DNA of 64,000 bases. Origin: Nostoc sp. ATCC 43529. GTDB lineage: Bacteria > Cyanobacteriota > Cyanobacteriia > Cyanobacteriales > Nostocaceae. The position numbers and the translations under genes were made by a program. Below the pieces are notes generated by a model, which was given only the letters and a program-made list of their open reading frames with translations, was not told the DNA's origin and ran no database searches. Positions 1-7,417 of this stretch are shown in pieces (the first letter of the stretch is position 1; each line of letters opens with the position of its first letter). The stretch spans positions 16,236 to 80,235 of the forward strand of contig LWTK01000056.1 in assembly GCA_003326205.1 (NCBI GenBank), in the 5' to 3' direction.

Positions 1-1041
1 TGATATGATTGTCGCCAAATATTCTTTTGGTGCTAAATCTGCTAACAATGTTTGGATACTAGGAAAACCAATGCCAAGACCAATACCAAAAATTATGCTG
101 GGAATTAATAGTAACCAGAGATTAGGCACAAAAGGAATCATTAACATAGCCAATCCATAGAAAATATAAGACGCGCTAATTAAATTAGCAGGGCGAAATT
201 TTCTGGCTAATTTGCCTAACTGGGTGGCTGCAATAGTAATTGATATGGAAACACTAGAAAGTAACAATCCAATAACAGTAGGTGGAGCTTTGAAGATATC
301 ATTAATTAGCTGTGGTAAATAGGTAACATAAGCACCATACAGAAAAACGAAGTTAGCTGTACTGGCTATAAAAAGCCCCAATAACTTACGGTTTTTGAGA
401 ACTTTTAGTGCATTTCTTAAATAGTCTTTTAAATTGCGATCGCCTTGTGGTTCTGGATTATTCAGTCTCAATAATACGAGCAATCCCAGAGGAATTGCTA
501 ATATCGGTAACATAAAAGGATAATACCAACCCATTGTTGCCAATGCACCACCAATTATGGGATAAGTTGCAGTGCCAATGCTATTAATACTTGCACTATA
601 ACCCATTGCCTCAGTGCGTCTATCTCCTGTATATAAATCACCGATTAAAGTGATACTCAAAGAAAGCAAAGGTGCAGCGCCAATTCCTTGTAGTAAACGT
701 AAGGATAGCAGTAGATTAAAATCGCGAGCAAAGGCGCAAGCTGTACCAGCAATTCCAAATAATAACAATGCAGGAACGATAATTCTCTTTCTACCCCATC
801 TATCAGCAAAGATGCCGATGAGTGGCCCTAAAATCAAAGCTGGAAATGTGAATATTGTAATCAATAAACCCAAATCTTTGGGATTTATATTGAACTCTTG
901 GACTAACTTCGGAAAAGCTGGAGTCACACTGGAAACTCCGATAACAGCTATTAGAGAAACCGCACAAACTATGTGAAAATTTATCTCTAGATAAACAGGC
1001 TTTTGGCGTTCAAATTTGCCGTTATCTTTTAGTGAACTCAT
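1..1041 (-). CDS. MFS permease, 3' end cut by window edge
   Basis: The frame is open from an ATG at 1041 to the left edge, giving the first 347 residues of a longer protein. It reads as a Major Facilitator Superfamily secondary transporter of the inner membrane: a polar tail of about 20 residues, alternating hydrophobic segments, the loop 2-3 signature ADRWGRKR at residues 79-86, and a charged central loop (DRNLKDYLRNALKVLKNRK, about residue 195) separating two six-helix halves. The length to the edge covers roughly ten of twelve helices. The substrate cannot be told; drug or small-metabolite efflux is common for relatives of this shape. It stands alone, facing away from the rubrerythrin gene. 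The family is clear, the substrate is not. Confidence 0.85.
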   Translation of the reverse strand, partial: MSSLKDNGKFERQKPVYLEINFHIVCAVSLIAVIGVSSVTPAFPKLVQEFNINPKDLGLLITIFTFPALILGPLIGIFADRWGRKRIIVPALLLFGIAGTACAFARDFNLLLSLRLLQGIGAAPLLSLSITLIGDLYTGDRRTEAMGYSASINSIGTATYPIIGGALATMGWYYPFMLPILAIPLGLLVLLRLNNPEPQGDRNLKDYLRNALKVLKNRKLLGLFIASTANFVFLYGAYVTYLPQLINDIFKAPPTVIGLLLSSVSISITIAATQLGKLARKFRPANLISASYIFYGLAMLMIPFVPNLWLLLIPSIIFGIGLGIGFPSIQTLLADLAPKEYLATIIS

Positions 1042-1081
1042 GAGATTACCCTGGGTAGAAAGTCTGAATTCAGGTAATAGT

Positions 1082-1130
1082 TGTTGACTGATAACTGTTA
1101 ACCGTCAACAGTCATCAGTCAGCAGTCAAC
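1082..1130. repeat. short tandem repeat cluster (GTCAACA / GTCATCA type)
   Basis: Degenerate 7-8 bp units related to CAGTCAACAGTCATCAGTCAG are packed head to tail just upstream of the MFS gene. Such short tandemly repeated repetitive sequences are typical of intergenic DNA in heterocystous cyanobacteria. No gene is seen here. Confidence 0.6.
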
Positions 1131-1199
1131 GATTAAGGTGACTGTAATTTATCAAGAAAGGCAGAGGGCAGAAGGGAGAAGGGATTTATCCTTTCTCCT

Positions 1200-1426
1200 A
1201 AATCCCCGATAGCGTTCGCGTTCGCGGATCGTGTCGCAGACAAGCCTCTCGTAGAGAAGCTCTCTTCGACGCAGGAGCGTCACCATCTCTTGCACCGACA
1301 TTGCAAGGCGAAACACCGCACCAAATTGAAAATTTGGTGGCTCCTTTTCAGGAGGGGTTTGAATCCCCTTGGAGAAAAGAACCTTCTGCCCTTTGCCTCC
1401 TGCCTTCTGCCTTCTTCAATGTCGGA
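1200..1426. repeat. palindrome-rich intergenic repeat
   Basis: The interval between the MFS start and the rubrerythrin stop holds no convincing gene. It contains a mosaic of short palindromes (GTAGAGAAGCTCTC region near 1250) and two clean hairpins. The first, at 1319-1339, has a 9-bp stem CACCAAATT/AATTTGGTG with loop GAA. The second, at 1353-1369, has stem AGGGG/CCCCT with a 7-nt loop. The second resembles a tRNA T-arm but no acceptor or anticodon arm accompanies it. It probably belongs to a dispersed palindromic repeat family. Confidence 0.5.
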
Positions 1427-2161
1427 TTAAGCTGCAACTTTTTCCTCAAGTGGTTTAAAAGTTTTTTTGCTAGCACCACAAATAGGACATTCCCAATCAT
1501 CGGGAATTTCTTCAAAAGGTGTCCCAGGTGCTATTCCTGAATCAGGATCGCCAGCAACGGGATCGTAAATCATACTGCACTGTCTACAAATCCATTTACG
1601 AGTTTGAGGATTTTCATCTACGGCTCTATTTGCTGCTTGTCCTCCATTTAATACTTCTAAAGCTTCAGCGTAGCGATCGGCGTGATAATTTTCGATGAAT
1701 TTTAACAAGCCAAAACGATGTGCAGCTTCCCGAAATGTGTTGGCATGATCGGCGGATTCTTTAGCTTGTTTGAGAAATTCTTCAGCAGCAGGATTATCGC
1801 GTTGGCTCTGCCCGCCGTAGGCATCGCGTTGAGCATCTGCGGCAAATTGTGGATACATTGTGGTATATTCGTAAGTCTCGCCTTCAATTGCTAATGATAA
1901 ACAACGAGACACAATTTCCCGCTTTTGTTCATCAGTTAAAGCTGCGGCATCGTCTACCACAAGCTCTGGATGTAGCAATTCAAAATGTGCAAAAGCGTGT
2001 TCAGTTTCTTGGTCTGCTGTCTCTTTAAAAAGTTTTGCTAAGTCTGTAAATCCAAGTTTACGCGCCACCTCAGCAAAAAACAAATACTTACGATTGGCCA
2101 TCGACTCACCACCGAAGGCGGCTTCTAAGTTTTGAAGAGTAGTAAAGTTGGATAAATCCAT
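1427..2161 (-). CDS. rubrerythrin with C-terminal rubredoxin domain
   Basis: 244-residue cytoplasmic peroxidase. Rubrerythrins reduce hydrogen peroxide at a non-haem di-iron site, passing electrons through an FeS4 centre. The N-terminal part (about residues 1-165) is a ferritin-like four-helix domain with an ETEH iron-ligand motif. The second site reads ESADH rather than a plain ExxH. The C-terminal 50 residues are a full-length rubredoxin (CRQC, then CPICG about 30 residues later), not the short zinc-finger-like version of classical rubrerythrin. The frame extends 19 codons upstream, but the ATG at 2161 begins the normal MDLSNFTTLQNLEAAF start and was chosen. Heterocystous cyanobacteria use such a protein (RbrA of Anabaena) to protect nitrogenase; equivalence here is inferred. 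Confidence 0.9.
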   Translation of the reverse strand: MDLSNFTTLQNLEAAFGGESMANRKYLFFAEVARKLGFTDLAKLFKETADQETEHAFAHFELLHPELVVDDAAALTDEQKREIVSRCLSLAIEGETYEYTTMYPQFAADAQRDAYGGQSQRDNPAAEEFLKQAKESADHANTFREAAHRFGLLKFIENYHADRYAEALEVLNGGQAANRAVDENPQTRKWICRQCSMIYDPVAGDPDSGIAPGTPFEEIPDDWECPICGASKKTFKPLEEKVAA

Positions 2162-2615
2162 AATTTGGGGATGCCTGCAATGTGAGGTTTTGTAGGAAAA
2201 TGCAAAATATACAACCAAATAAATGAGCTGTTATTCGTATAAATTAGAAATGATTTATACAAATTTTTTCAGCCCAAATTTAGTAGGATAACACATCCGT
2301 GCTATTCTACCTGGACAATTATAAGACTGAAAAGTTTTACAGCCTACAAAGGAGCAACAAAGAATTCTGAATTTGGAATTCTGGCTGCTGAACTCAAGTT
2401 GTTTAAAGTTCTAAAAATTGCTAAGTAGAAGGACTCAATTAAACTAAAGTTCGTAGTATGGGCTTGAGCCATTAAAACGTCTGTTAAGAGCGATAAATCG
2501 CTTACTACGAAAAAGCTCCAATCTTACATTTAATTATGTCTACCTACTTAACCCTCTTTTATCACTCTCGACAAAGTATAATTAGGAGCGATCGCAAAAA
2601 CACCAGACAGAGAGT
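2162..2615. other. intergenic region with a MITE and IS left flank
   Basis: No gene was found in these 454 bases. The right half is occupied by MITE copy A (2422-2550). The bases just before 2616 carry a GCGATCGC site and the presumed left flank of the degraded IS701-like element. The rubrerythrin promoter must lie close to 2162-2300 but no box stands out. Confidence 0.6.
2422..2550 (+). mobile_element. MITE copy A (129 bp, TA-flanked)
   Basis: Non-coding element bounded by TA dinucleotides, with outer ends AAGTAG...GAC..AATTAAA at the left and the imperfect complement at the right, over about 22 bp. Internally it holds shorter palindromes, including AGCGATAAATCGCT and GTTCGTAGTA / TACTACGA. 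The same sequence recurs at 40599-40728 (same orientation) and 47228-47357 (inverted). Copy A is the most diverged of the three. TA flanks suggest mobilisation by an IS630/Tc1-mariner-type transposase, none of which is seen in the window. Confidence 0.8.
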
Positions 2616-2732
2616 ATGGTTGAGCCTCGCCCACCTGCACCCACAGTAAAATTTGTGGACGAATACTGCCAGTTGTATCAAAACCTCTTTCCAGAAGTTA
2701 GAAGCTTTGAAGCTTTTAAGTACCTCGGCTGA
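2616..2732 (+). pseudogene. IS701-like transposase, N-terminal fragment
   Basis: Only the first 38 codons remain, starting MVEPRPPAPTVKFVDEYCQ and running to FEAFKYLG before a TGA at 2730. This start is characteristic of IS701/IS4-superfamily DDE transposases of cyanobacteria. The similarity ends abruptly where IS110-type sequence begins, so the two fragments are joined without a complete copy of either. Not functional. Confidence 0.7.
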
Positions 2733-3141
2733 TTTGTACGCTATCGCTGATTGGTTAACTGAGTCTGGGGTTGAGACTGTGGCAATGGAATCAACGGATG
2801 TGTACTCGATTCCATTGTTTCAAATTTTGGAGACTCGTGGCTTTGAGGTCAAGCTAGTCAATGCCCACCATGTCAAAACTCTACCTGGTCGCAAAACAGA
2901 CGTTTTAGATTGTCAATGGCTGCAACAGTTACACAGCTATGGGTTGTTGTCAGGTTCTTTTCGCCCAGAAGACGAAATCTGTGTTCTACGTAGCTATATC
3001 CGTCAACGTGATAGTCTCATCCGAAGTGCCAGTGTTCACATCCAACGGATGCAGAAAGTTTTAACTCAAATGAACATACAACTGCATCAAGCAGTCAGTG
3101 ATATTACAGGTACTACAGGTATGGCAATCATACGAGCATAA
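2724..3141 (+). pseudogene. IS110-family transposase, internal fragment
   Basis: About 138 codons of an IS110-type DEDD recombinase, from SADLYAIADWLTESG to GTTGMAIIRA. Recognisable blocks are VETVAMESTDVY, NAHHVKTLPGRKTDVLDCQW (the catalytic Asp-rich region) and LRSYIRQRDSLIR. The true N-terminus is missing at the junction with the IS701 fragment. The C-terminal half, including the serine-containing domain, is missing where a TAA at 3139-3141 meets the broken kinase gene. It could be translated in fusion from an ATG at 2653, but it is a remnant. Confidence 0.8.
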
Positions 3142-3390
3142 CTATGTGGCTTTCTCAAGCACATTTGTTCCTTGAACTTGTGGGACAAATTGCTTAATTA
3201 CGCAAGGCTCATCTATTCTATCTGCATCTCTGGCTTCATAAGTTCTGCTAAATCCACCCTCTCCCAAAAGTCGTATTATCCGAAAGCGATTTCTGAATAA
3301 TAGTGTGAGTGTTTGCCCACACTTAATGCAAAACTTATTGTCATCAGGATTAAACGGATTTGAGCAGCTGGGATTGGAACAGTAAAGCAT
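3142..3390 (-). pseudogene. zinc-ribbon Ser/Thr kinase, 5' fragment
   Basis: 82 codons of a cyanobacterial Hanks-type kinase with a four-cysteine ribbon at its N-terminus (CSNPSCSNPF, then CIKCG), followed by the glycine loop GEGGFSRTYEARD and the lysine strand CVIKQF. It stops after VLEKAT, where intact relatives continue into the alpha-C helix; the sequence beyond is IS110. The HRD and DFG motifs are absent, so this is not an active kinase. The ATG at 3390 (MLYCSNPSC) is the natural start; an upstream in-frame extension to 3456 looks spurious. The rest of the gene is not in the window. Confidence 0.8.
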
Positions 3391-3563
3391 ATTTAGAAAT
3401 TTATCAGTAGATAGTGTTATGTTAAGTTTTCTCATTTCCTGCCTACTCGATTTCATGATTTACTGTTGTGACTGGATTTACTTCTAGTGGCGTCTACAGT
3501 CTCAAGCCAATTTTGCTAGCGTAGTGATATAGGGTTTATCACTTCCCAGCACGAGGTTTTAAT

Positions 3564-4439
3564 ATGGCTCATTTAAATCAGCGTCGCAACCAAAATGTTA
3601 ACGGCGATTTTTATGTAGATACTACTTGTATTGATTGTGATACCTGTCGCTGGATGACTCCTGAAGTTTTTTCTCGTATTGATGAGCAGTCAGCAGTTTA
3701 TCATCAACCAACAAATAAAGCGGAAAGATTAGCAGCGCTAGAAGCACTTTTGGCTTGTCCTACTAGTTCTATTGGCACAGTTGAAAAACCAAAAGATATC
3801 AAAGTTGCTCAGGAAAAGTTTCCAATTTTAGTAGATGAAAATATTTATCATTGTGGATATCATTCTGAAAAATCCTATGGTGCTGCTAGCTATTTAATTC
3901 AACTCCCTGAAGGTAATATTTTGGTTGATTCTCCTCGATTTACGCCACCTTTAGTCAAGCGTTTAGAAGACATAGGTGGAATTTGTTATATGTATTTAAC
4001 TCACAGGGATGATGTAGCAGATCATCAAAAGTTTGCAGAGCATTTTCAGTGTCAGCGCATCCTCCACGCTGATGAAATTTCTGCGGGTACTCGCAATGTG
4101 GAAATACAGTTAACGGGACTTGAACCATTTACCTTGACTGAGGATTTATTAATTATTTCAGTTCCAGGCCACACCAAAGGACACACGGTTTTACTTTATA
4201 AAAACAAGTTTCTCTTCACTGGCGACCATCTCGCTTGGTCAGAAAGGTTGCAACAACTGGTTGCATTCCACGATGTCTGCTGGTATTCTTGGTCAGAACA
4301 AACTAAATCAATGCGTAACTTGGCTAATTACTCTTTTGAATGGGTGCTACCAGGTCATGGACGGAGGTTTCATGCTGATAGAGAAACCATGCGTCAACAG
4401 ATGCAAAAGTGTATTCAATTTATGGAATCTTTGAAGTAG
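3564..4439 (+). CDS. ferredoxin-domain metallo-beta-lactamase fold protein
   Basis: 291-residue soluble protein with two modules. Residues 15-75 form a ferredoxin-like region with CIDCDTC and a distal Cys-Pro (ACPTSSIG), matching ligands of one 4Fe-4S-type cluster. Residues 85-290 form a metallo-beta-lactamase hydrolase fold with LTHRDDVADH in place of the canonical HxHxDH, then PGHTKGHTV, FTGDH and LPGHGRRFH. The metal-binding motif therefore differs from classical enzymes. The substrate is unknown; the fusion suggests a redox-linked hydrolase or an electron-transfer scaffold. It stands alone between the broken kinase and the intact kinase, convergent with the latter. Confidence 0.8.
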   Translation: MAHLNQRRNQNVNGDFYVDTTCIDCDTCRWMTPEVFSRIDEQSAVYHQPTNKAERLAALEALLACPTSSIGTVEKPKDIKVAQEKFPILVDENIYHCGYHSEKSYGAASYLIQLPEGNILVDSPRFTPPLVKRLEDIGGICYMYLTHRDDVADHQKFAEHFQCQRILHADEISAGTRNVEIQLTGLEPFTLTEDLLIISVPGHTKGHTVLLYKNKFLFTGDHLAWSERLQQLVAFHDVCWYSWSEQTKSMRNLANYSFEWVLPGHGRRFHADRETMRQQMQKCIQFMESLK

Positions 4440-4450
4440 CAGTGCAGACT

Positions 4451-4492
4451 ATTCTAATTCTGAATTCTGACTTCTGAATTCATCAATTCTGC
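4451..4492. repeat. short tandem repeat (TTCTGAA type)
   Basis: Heptamer-like units of AATTCTG/ACTTCTG between convergent genes. The same family recurs in reverse complement after the EndoU gene (46948-46976) and after the P-type ATPase (52735-52760). Confidence 0.5.
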
Positions 4493-4498
4493 TGCAAC

Positions 4499-5998
4499 TT
4501 ATTTCTTAAAATATCTCAAGCCATAACGGTCTTGATATTTGCTGATATACTCTACATTCTGTTGCTCTATTATTGACAGCAATTTTCTTGGAAATTCTTT
4601 TGGTGAATATATAGGACGATACCAAGCTTGGTTATTAAAGTAATGTTGTAATTCAGGTGTGTCAAAACGGCGGCCGTGGCTAGCAAATATTGAATTTCGC
4701 ATAATATCTAATTCAAAACCACTTTTACCATCCAAATCTGCATCAGTAACGCGTCTTTGGCTCAGCCAAAAATAAGTATTAAAAGTAGTGTTATCATCTG
4801 GCGTTACTAATGGAGTTGGAGAAGGTGTAGATTGAGTAGGAAGAGACGGAGTTGGTGTAAATTTTGGAGTTTCAATAGTTAGACTAGGGGCAATTGATGG
4901 TGTTTCTACTGGACTGGGGACAGTTGATGGTGTTGGTGAAGCCAATACTGTTTTATCTGTTATCTCTTGAGGGGATTTTGTAAGCATTTGACCAATAATT
5001 ATAGATGCACCAATTAATCCACCTGCAATTAAACTACCGATGAGGATATTATTCTGACTATTATTTTGAGAACTTTGAGGAGTTGGCTGTGGCTTTTTAT
5101 GTACTGTCTGAGGTGGTGGTGCAGATACTAAAGTTGCTTGAGTTAAGACGGGTTGCGTCGGTGGAATTGGATTTGCTATGCTCTGTAAAGCATCTAGCAT
5201 TGCTCTAGCTGTAGGATAGCGATCGCGTGGATGATAAGCGATCGCTCGATCAATTATTCCTGCCATCATTGGGCTAATATGGCTGGCATACTGTCGCCAA
5301 ACAATTTCACCAGTTTGGGAATCTGTCTCTAATTGTTGCGCTACTCTTCCAGTCAGTAAATAAATTACTGTCATTCCCAAACTATATAAATCACTCGAAT
5401 AAACTGGTCTACCTGCGGCTTGTTCGCTAGGCATATATCCAGGTGTACCAATCACAATGGAACTGGTAGGATTTCCTTGGGAATTTACCACGGTTCCCAT
5501 TGATTCCCGCACAGCACCAAAATCAATTAGCACCGATTTACCGTCACTATAACGCACGATGATATTATCCGGTTTAATATCCCGGTGAACGATATTTTTT
5601 GAGTGGACGTAATCCAAAACGGGTAAGATATTCATGAATAATTCAAAAGCGGCGGCTTCACTAAATAGCCCTTGCTTTTGGAATTTTGCAGTTAGGGTAT
5701 CACCTTCAACCCACTCTTGAACTAAATAAAATTCCCCACCTGAAGAGAAGTAAGCATACAAAGCTGGAATCTGGTCATTTGCACCACCGAGTTCCTCTAA
5801 AATCGCTGCTTCCCGTTGAAACCTCTCTTGAACTATTTGGTAAATCTGAGGATTATTGTGAATCGGTTTTAGCTGTTTCACCACACAACGGCGCTTTGAA
5901 GGCATATAGGTGTCTTCTGCAAGATAGGTTTGACCAAACCCACCAGCACCTAATGTCTGGATAACTTGATAGCGATCGTTTAGCAGCTGTATTGTCAT
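4499..5998 (-). CDS. membrane Ser/Thr protein kinase with YARHG domain
   Basis: 499-residue Hanks-type (eukaryotic-like) kinase. The catalytic domain spans about residues 8-275, with glycine loop GAGGFGQTYLAED (17-29), lysine K41 (VVKQL), catalytic loop HRDIKPDN (138-145), DFG at 159-161 and activation segment GTPGYMPSEQ. A proline/threonine-rich linker follows, then one transmembrane segment near residues 316-335, another Pro/Thr-rich stretch, and a C-terminal domain (about 400-499) of YARHG type, with LDIMRNSIFASHGRRF and a YFNNQAWY block. YARHG domains are found outside the membrane in bacteria, so the kinase probably senses an envelope signal; that is inference. All key catalytic residues are present. 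Confidence 0.92.
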   Translation of the reverse strand: MTIQLLNDRYQVIQTLGAGGFGQTYLAEDTYMPSKRRCVVKQLKPIHNNPQIYQIVQERFQREAAILEELGGANDQIPALYAYFSSGGEFYLVQEWVEGDTLTAKFQKQGLFSEAAAFELFMNILPVLDYVHSKNIVHRDIKPDNIIVRYSDGKSVLIDFGAVRESMGTVVNSQGNPTSSIVIGTPGYMPSEQAAGRPVYSSDLYSLGMTVIYLLTGRVAQQLETDSQTGEIVWRQYASHISPMMAGIIDRAIAYHPRDRYPTARAMLDALQSIANPIPPTQPVLTQATLVSAPPPQTVHKKPQPTPQSSQNNSQNNILIGSLIAGGLIGASIIIGQMLTKSPQEITDKTVLASPTPSTVPSPVETPSIAPSLTIETPKFTPTPSLPTQSTPSPTPLVTPDDNTTFNTYFWLSQRRVTDADLDGKSGFELDIMRNSIFASHGRRFDTPELQHYFNNQAWYRPIYSPKEFPRKLLSIIEQQNVEYISKYQDRYGLRYFKK

Positions 5999-6045
5999 AA
6001 AAGATTACCAGCAATATTCATAAGATAGTTTTCCCAAAACTACCT

Positions 6046-6591
6046 TCATTTCAAATCTAGTAACCCTTGTTCTTTCAATTTAGGATTAAAGCGAATTTCT
6101 ACTTGCAAACTACGCGCTTCTAATTCTTTTAAAATTTCTGCTTCTACTCGCCGTGCCACATTTTTAATAATTTTTATCTGTGCCAATTCATCATTAGCTG
6201 GATTTTGATAATTTGCCTGTTCTTCAGGTGTCATTAAGATTTTCACATCAATCGGATTAGTCCATTTTTCTTTGTTGTCGCCATTTCCGGCTGGTACACT
6301 GCCATTTTCGGCAATCCAAGCATTCTCAATATTTTCTAAAACCGTGCGACTGGGACGTTCAATAGTTTGAACTTTCACCCAATAACACTGCTGTGGTTGA
6401 CGTACCAAATGCTGCTTCAGACTGAGATAAACATCACGAGAATATCCCACAAATTGCAGCGTTTTTTCTCGGTCAAAGATAGCATACACGCCGATTTTAC
6501 CTTGAAATTGTTCGGGGAGTTGGCCGCGATCGCCAATATAAGGAATGTATTCCAAACTTGCCAAAGCAGGAGTATTCGTTTCAGTAGTCAT
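6046..6591 (-). CDS. GIY-YIG nuclease-fold protein
   Basis: 181-residue protein with a GIY-YIG-like core near residues 33-55: GVYAIFDREKTLQFVGYSRD, corresponding to the two short beta strands that name the family. A conserved asparagine/glutamate block follows (LENIENAWIAENG). The C-terminal half is helical and charged (ARRVEAEILKELEAR). GIY-YIG domains cut DNA or RNA in repair and homing enzymes; whether this one is catalytic is uncertain because the second motif is FVGY rather than YIG. It lies 47 bases upstream of the kinase on the same strand, so they may be co-transcribed. Confidence 0.75.
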   Translation of the reverse strand: MTTETNTPALASLEYIPYIGDRGQLPEQFQGKIGVYAIFDREKTLQFVGYSRDVYLSLKQHLVRQPQQCYWVKVQTIERPSRTVLENIENAWIAENGSVPAGNGDNKEKWTNPIDVKILMTPEEQANYQNPANDELAQIKIIKNVARRVEAEILKELEARSLQVEIRFNPKLKEQGLLDLK

Positions 6592-6674
6592 AACTCAAAT
6601 CTCAAACTTTTATTTACTTTTGTAATTCAAAACTGCTACAGAAATAATAATTTTTTTGCGAACATCTTCTCTAA

Positions 6675-6713
6675 ACTTGGCGCTCTTGGCGTCCTTAGCG
6701 GTTCGTTTTCATG
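6675..6713. repeat. dispersed repeat (TTGGCGTCCTTAGCGGTTCG type)
   Basis: Copy of a short interspersed sequence also found at 40530-40562 (reverse complement) and inside the tandem elements at 63242-63516. It lies upstream of the GIY-YIG gene. Confidence 0.5.
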
Positions 6714-6764
6714 ATTTTTTATTCACAACCCATCTAGAATAATTATAATGATGAAAAAGCAACT

Positions 6765-7085
6765 TCAAATTTTTTTGTAAATAGCACAAAGACGACTGGG
6801 TTTAAAAATCTTAGCACTAAACATGAAATTTGGCGGTACATTAATGATGATATATTCATCAGATTCATGATATTTTTCAAATTCTGTCGGCATTCCTTTA
6901 GTAGTAGTTGAGCTATAAGGAACTGGCTGAAAAATTAACTCTGTAAATTCAACTTTTTCACACTGTAATTGCTGGCATATTTGATTTAAAAAAGCTTCAC
7001 TCGTTAATAATTTAAATAGACTTTCTTTAGCTTGTGGTTCGAGGGTGAAACTCGCATCAAAGTTCTGAACGATTTTTAGGCGCAT
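6765..7085 (-). CDS. hypothetical protein, 106 residues
   Basis: No family recognised. The protein is soluble-looking, without a signal peptide or membrane segment. It begins MRLKIVQNFDASFTLEPQAKESLFKLL and has a helical first half and a strand-rich second half ending ICAIYKKI-like (RLCAIYKKI). Two cysteines lie close together (ICQQLQCEK, about residues 36-42). The reading frame is clean with an ATG start and lies alone, upstream of the GIY-YIG gene on the same strand. Coding potential is plausible but not proven. Confidence 0.5.
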   Translation of the reverse strand: MRLKIVQNFDASFTLEPQAKESLFKLLTSEAFLNQICQQLQCEKVEFTELIFQPVPYSSTTTKGMPTEFEKYHESDEYIIINVPPNFMFSAKIFKPSRLCAIYKKI

Positions 7086-7417
7086 TTTCTCTATAGATAC
7101 TAATTAACAACTCAGTGATGATAGAGGCTCAGCAATATTTTGCACATGGTTATCCAAAAGTACTGACTAACCGAGCCTACCTTTTTCAGTAATTGAGCTT
7201 TGTGAAAAATCACCACTTTAAGATCAGCCTATTAGATTGTGGTACTTCTGTCAGCCACAAAAGTAAGGTGACATGATTAAGAATCATGAACTGTAGCAGA
7301 TTTTTTTATGAATGAAAGAAACACTTTTCCCATTCCCTACTCTCCATATTTCTTAAAAGCAAACTAAAAAGGCAAAAGAAAATTTTCTTTTGCCTTTTTA
7401 TGATTTAGATTTGAGTT
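7086..7417. other. intergenic region downstream of rpoC2
   Basis: No gene in these 332 bases. Besides the terminator hairpin at 7366-7399 there is a small perfect hairpin at 7272-7288 (CATGATT, loop AAG, AATCATG). The rest probably holds the promoter of the 106-residue gene, but no box pair is convincing. Confidence 0.5.
7366..7399 (-). terminator. terminator of the rpoB-rpoC1-rpoC2 operon
   Basis: A perfect 17-bp inverted repeat with A5GGC at one end and GCCT5 at the other lies 18 bases beyond the rpoC2 stop. Read on the minus strand it ends in a T-run, as expected for intrinsic termination. It is symmetrical and could act in both directions. Confidence 0.8.

Noticed and set aside
614..976. 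120-codon plus-strand ORF
   Set aside because: It is the complementary-strand shadow of the MFS permease gene, which explains its length.
1353..1383. Possible tRNA 3' half
   Set aside because: The stem-loop resembles a T-arm, but no acceptor, D or anticodon arms can be built around it, and the loop lacks the conserved C.
1301..1540. 79-codon plus-strand ORF
   Set aside because: It overlaps the rubrerythrin 3' end and palindromic repeat DNA; the protein has no recognisable features.
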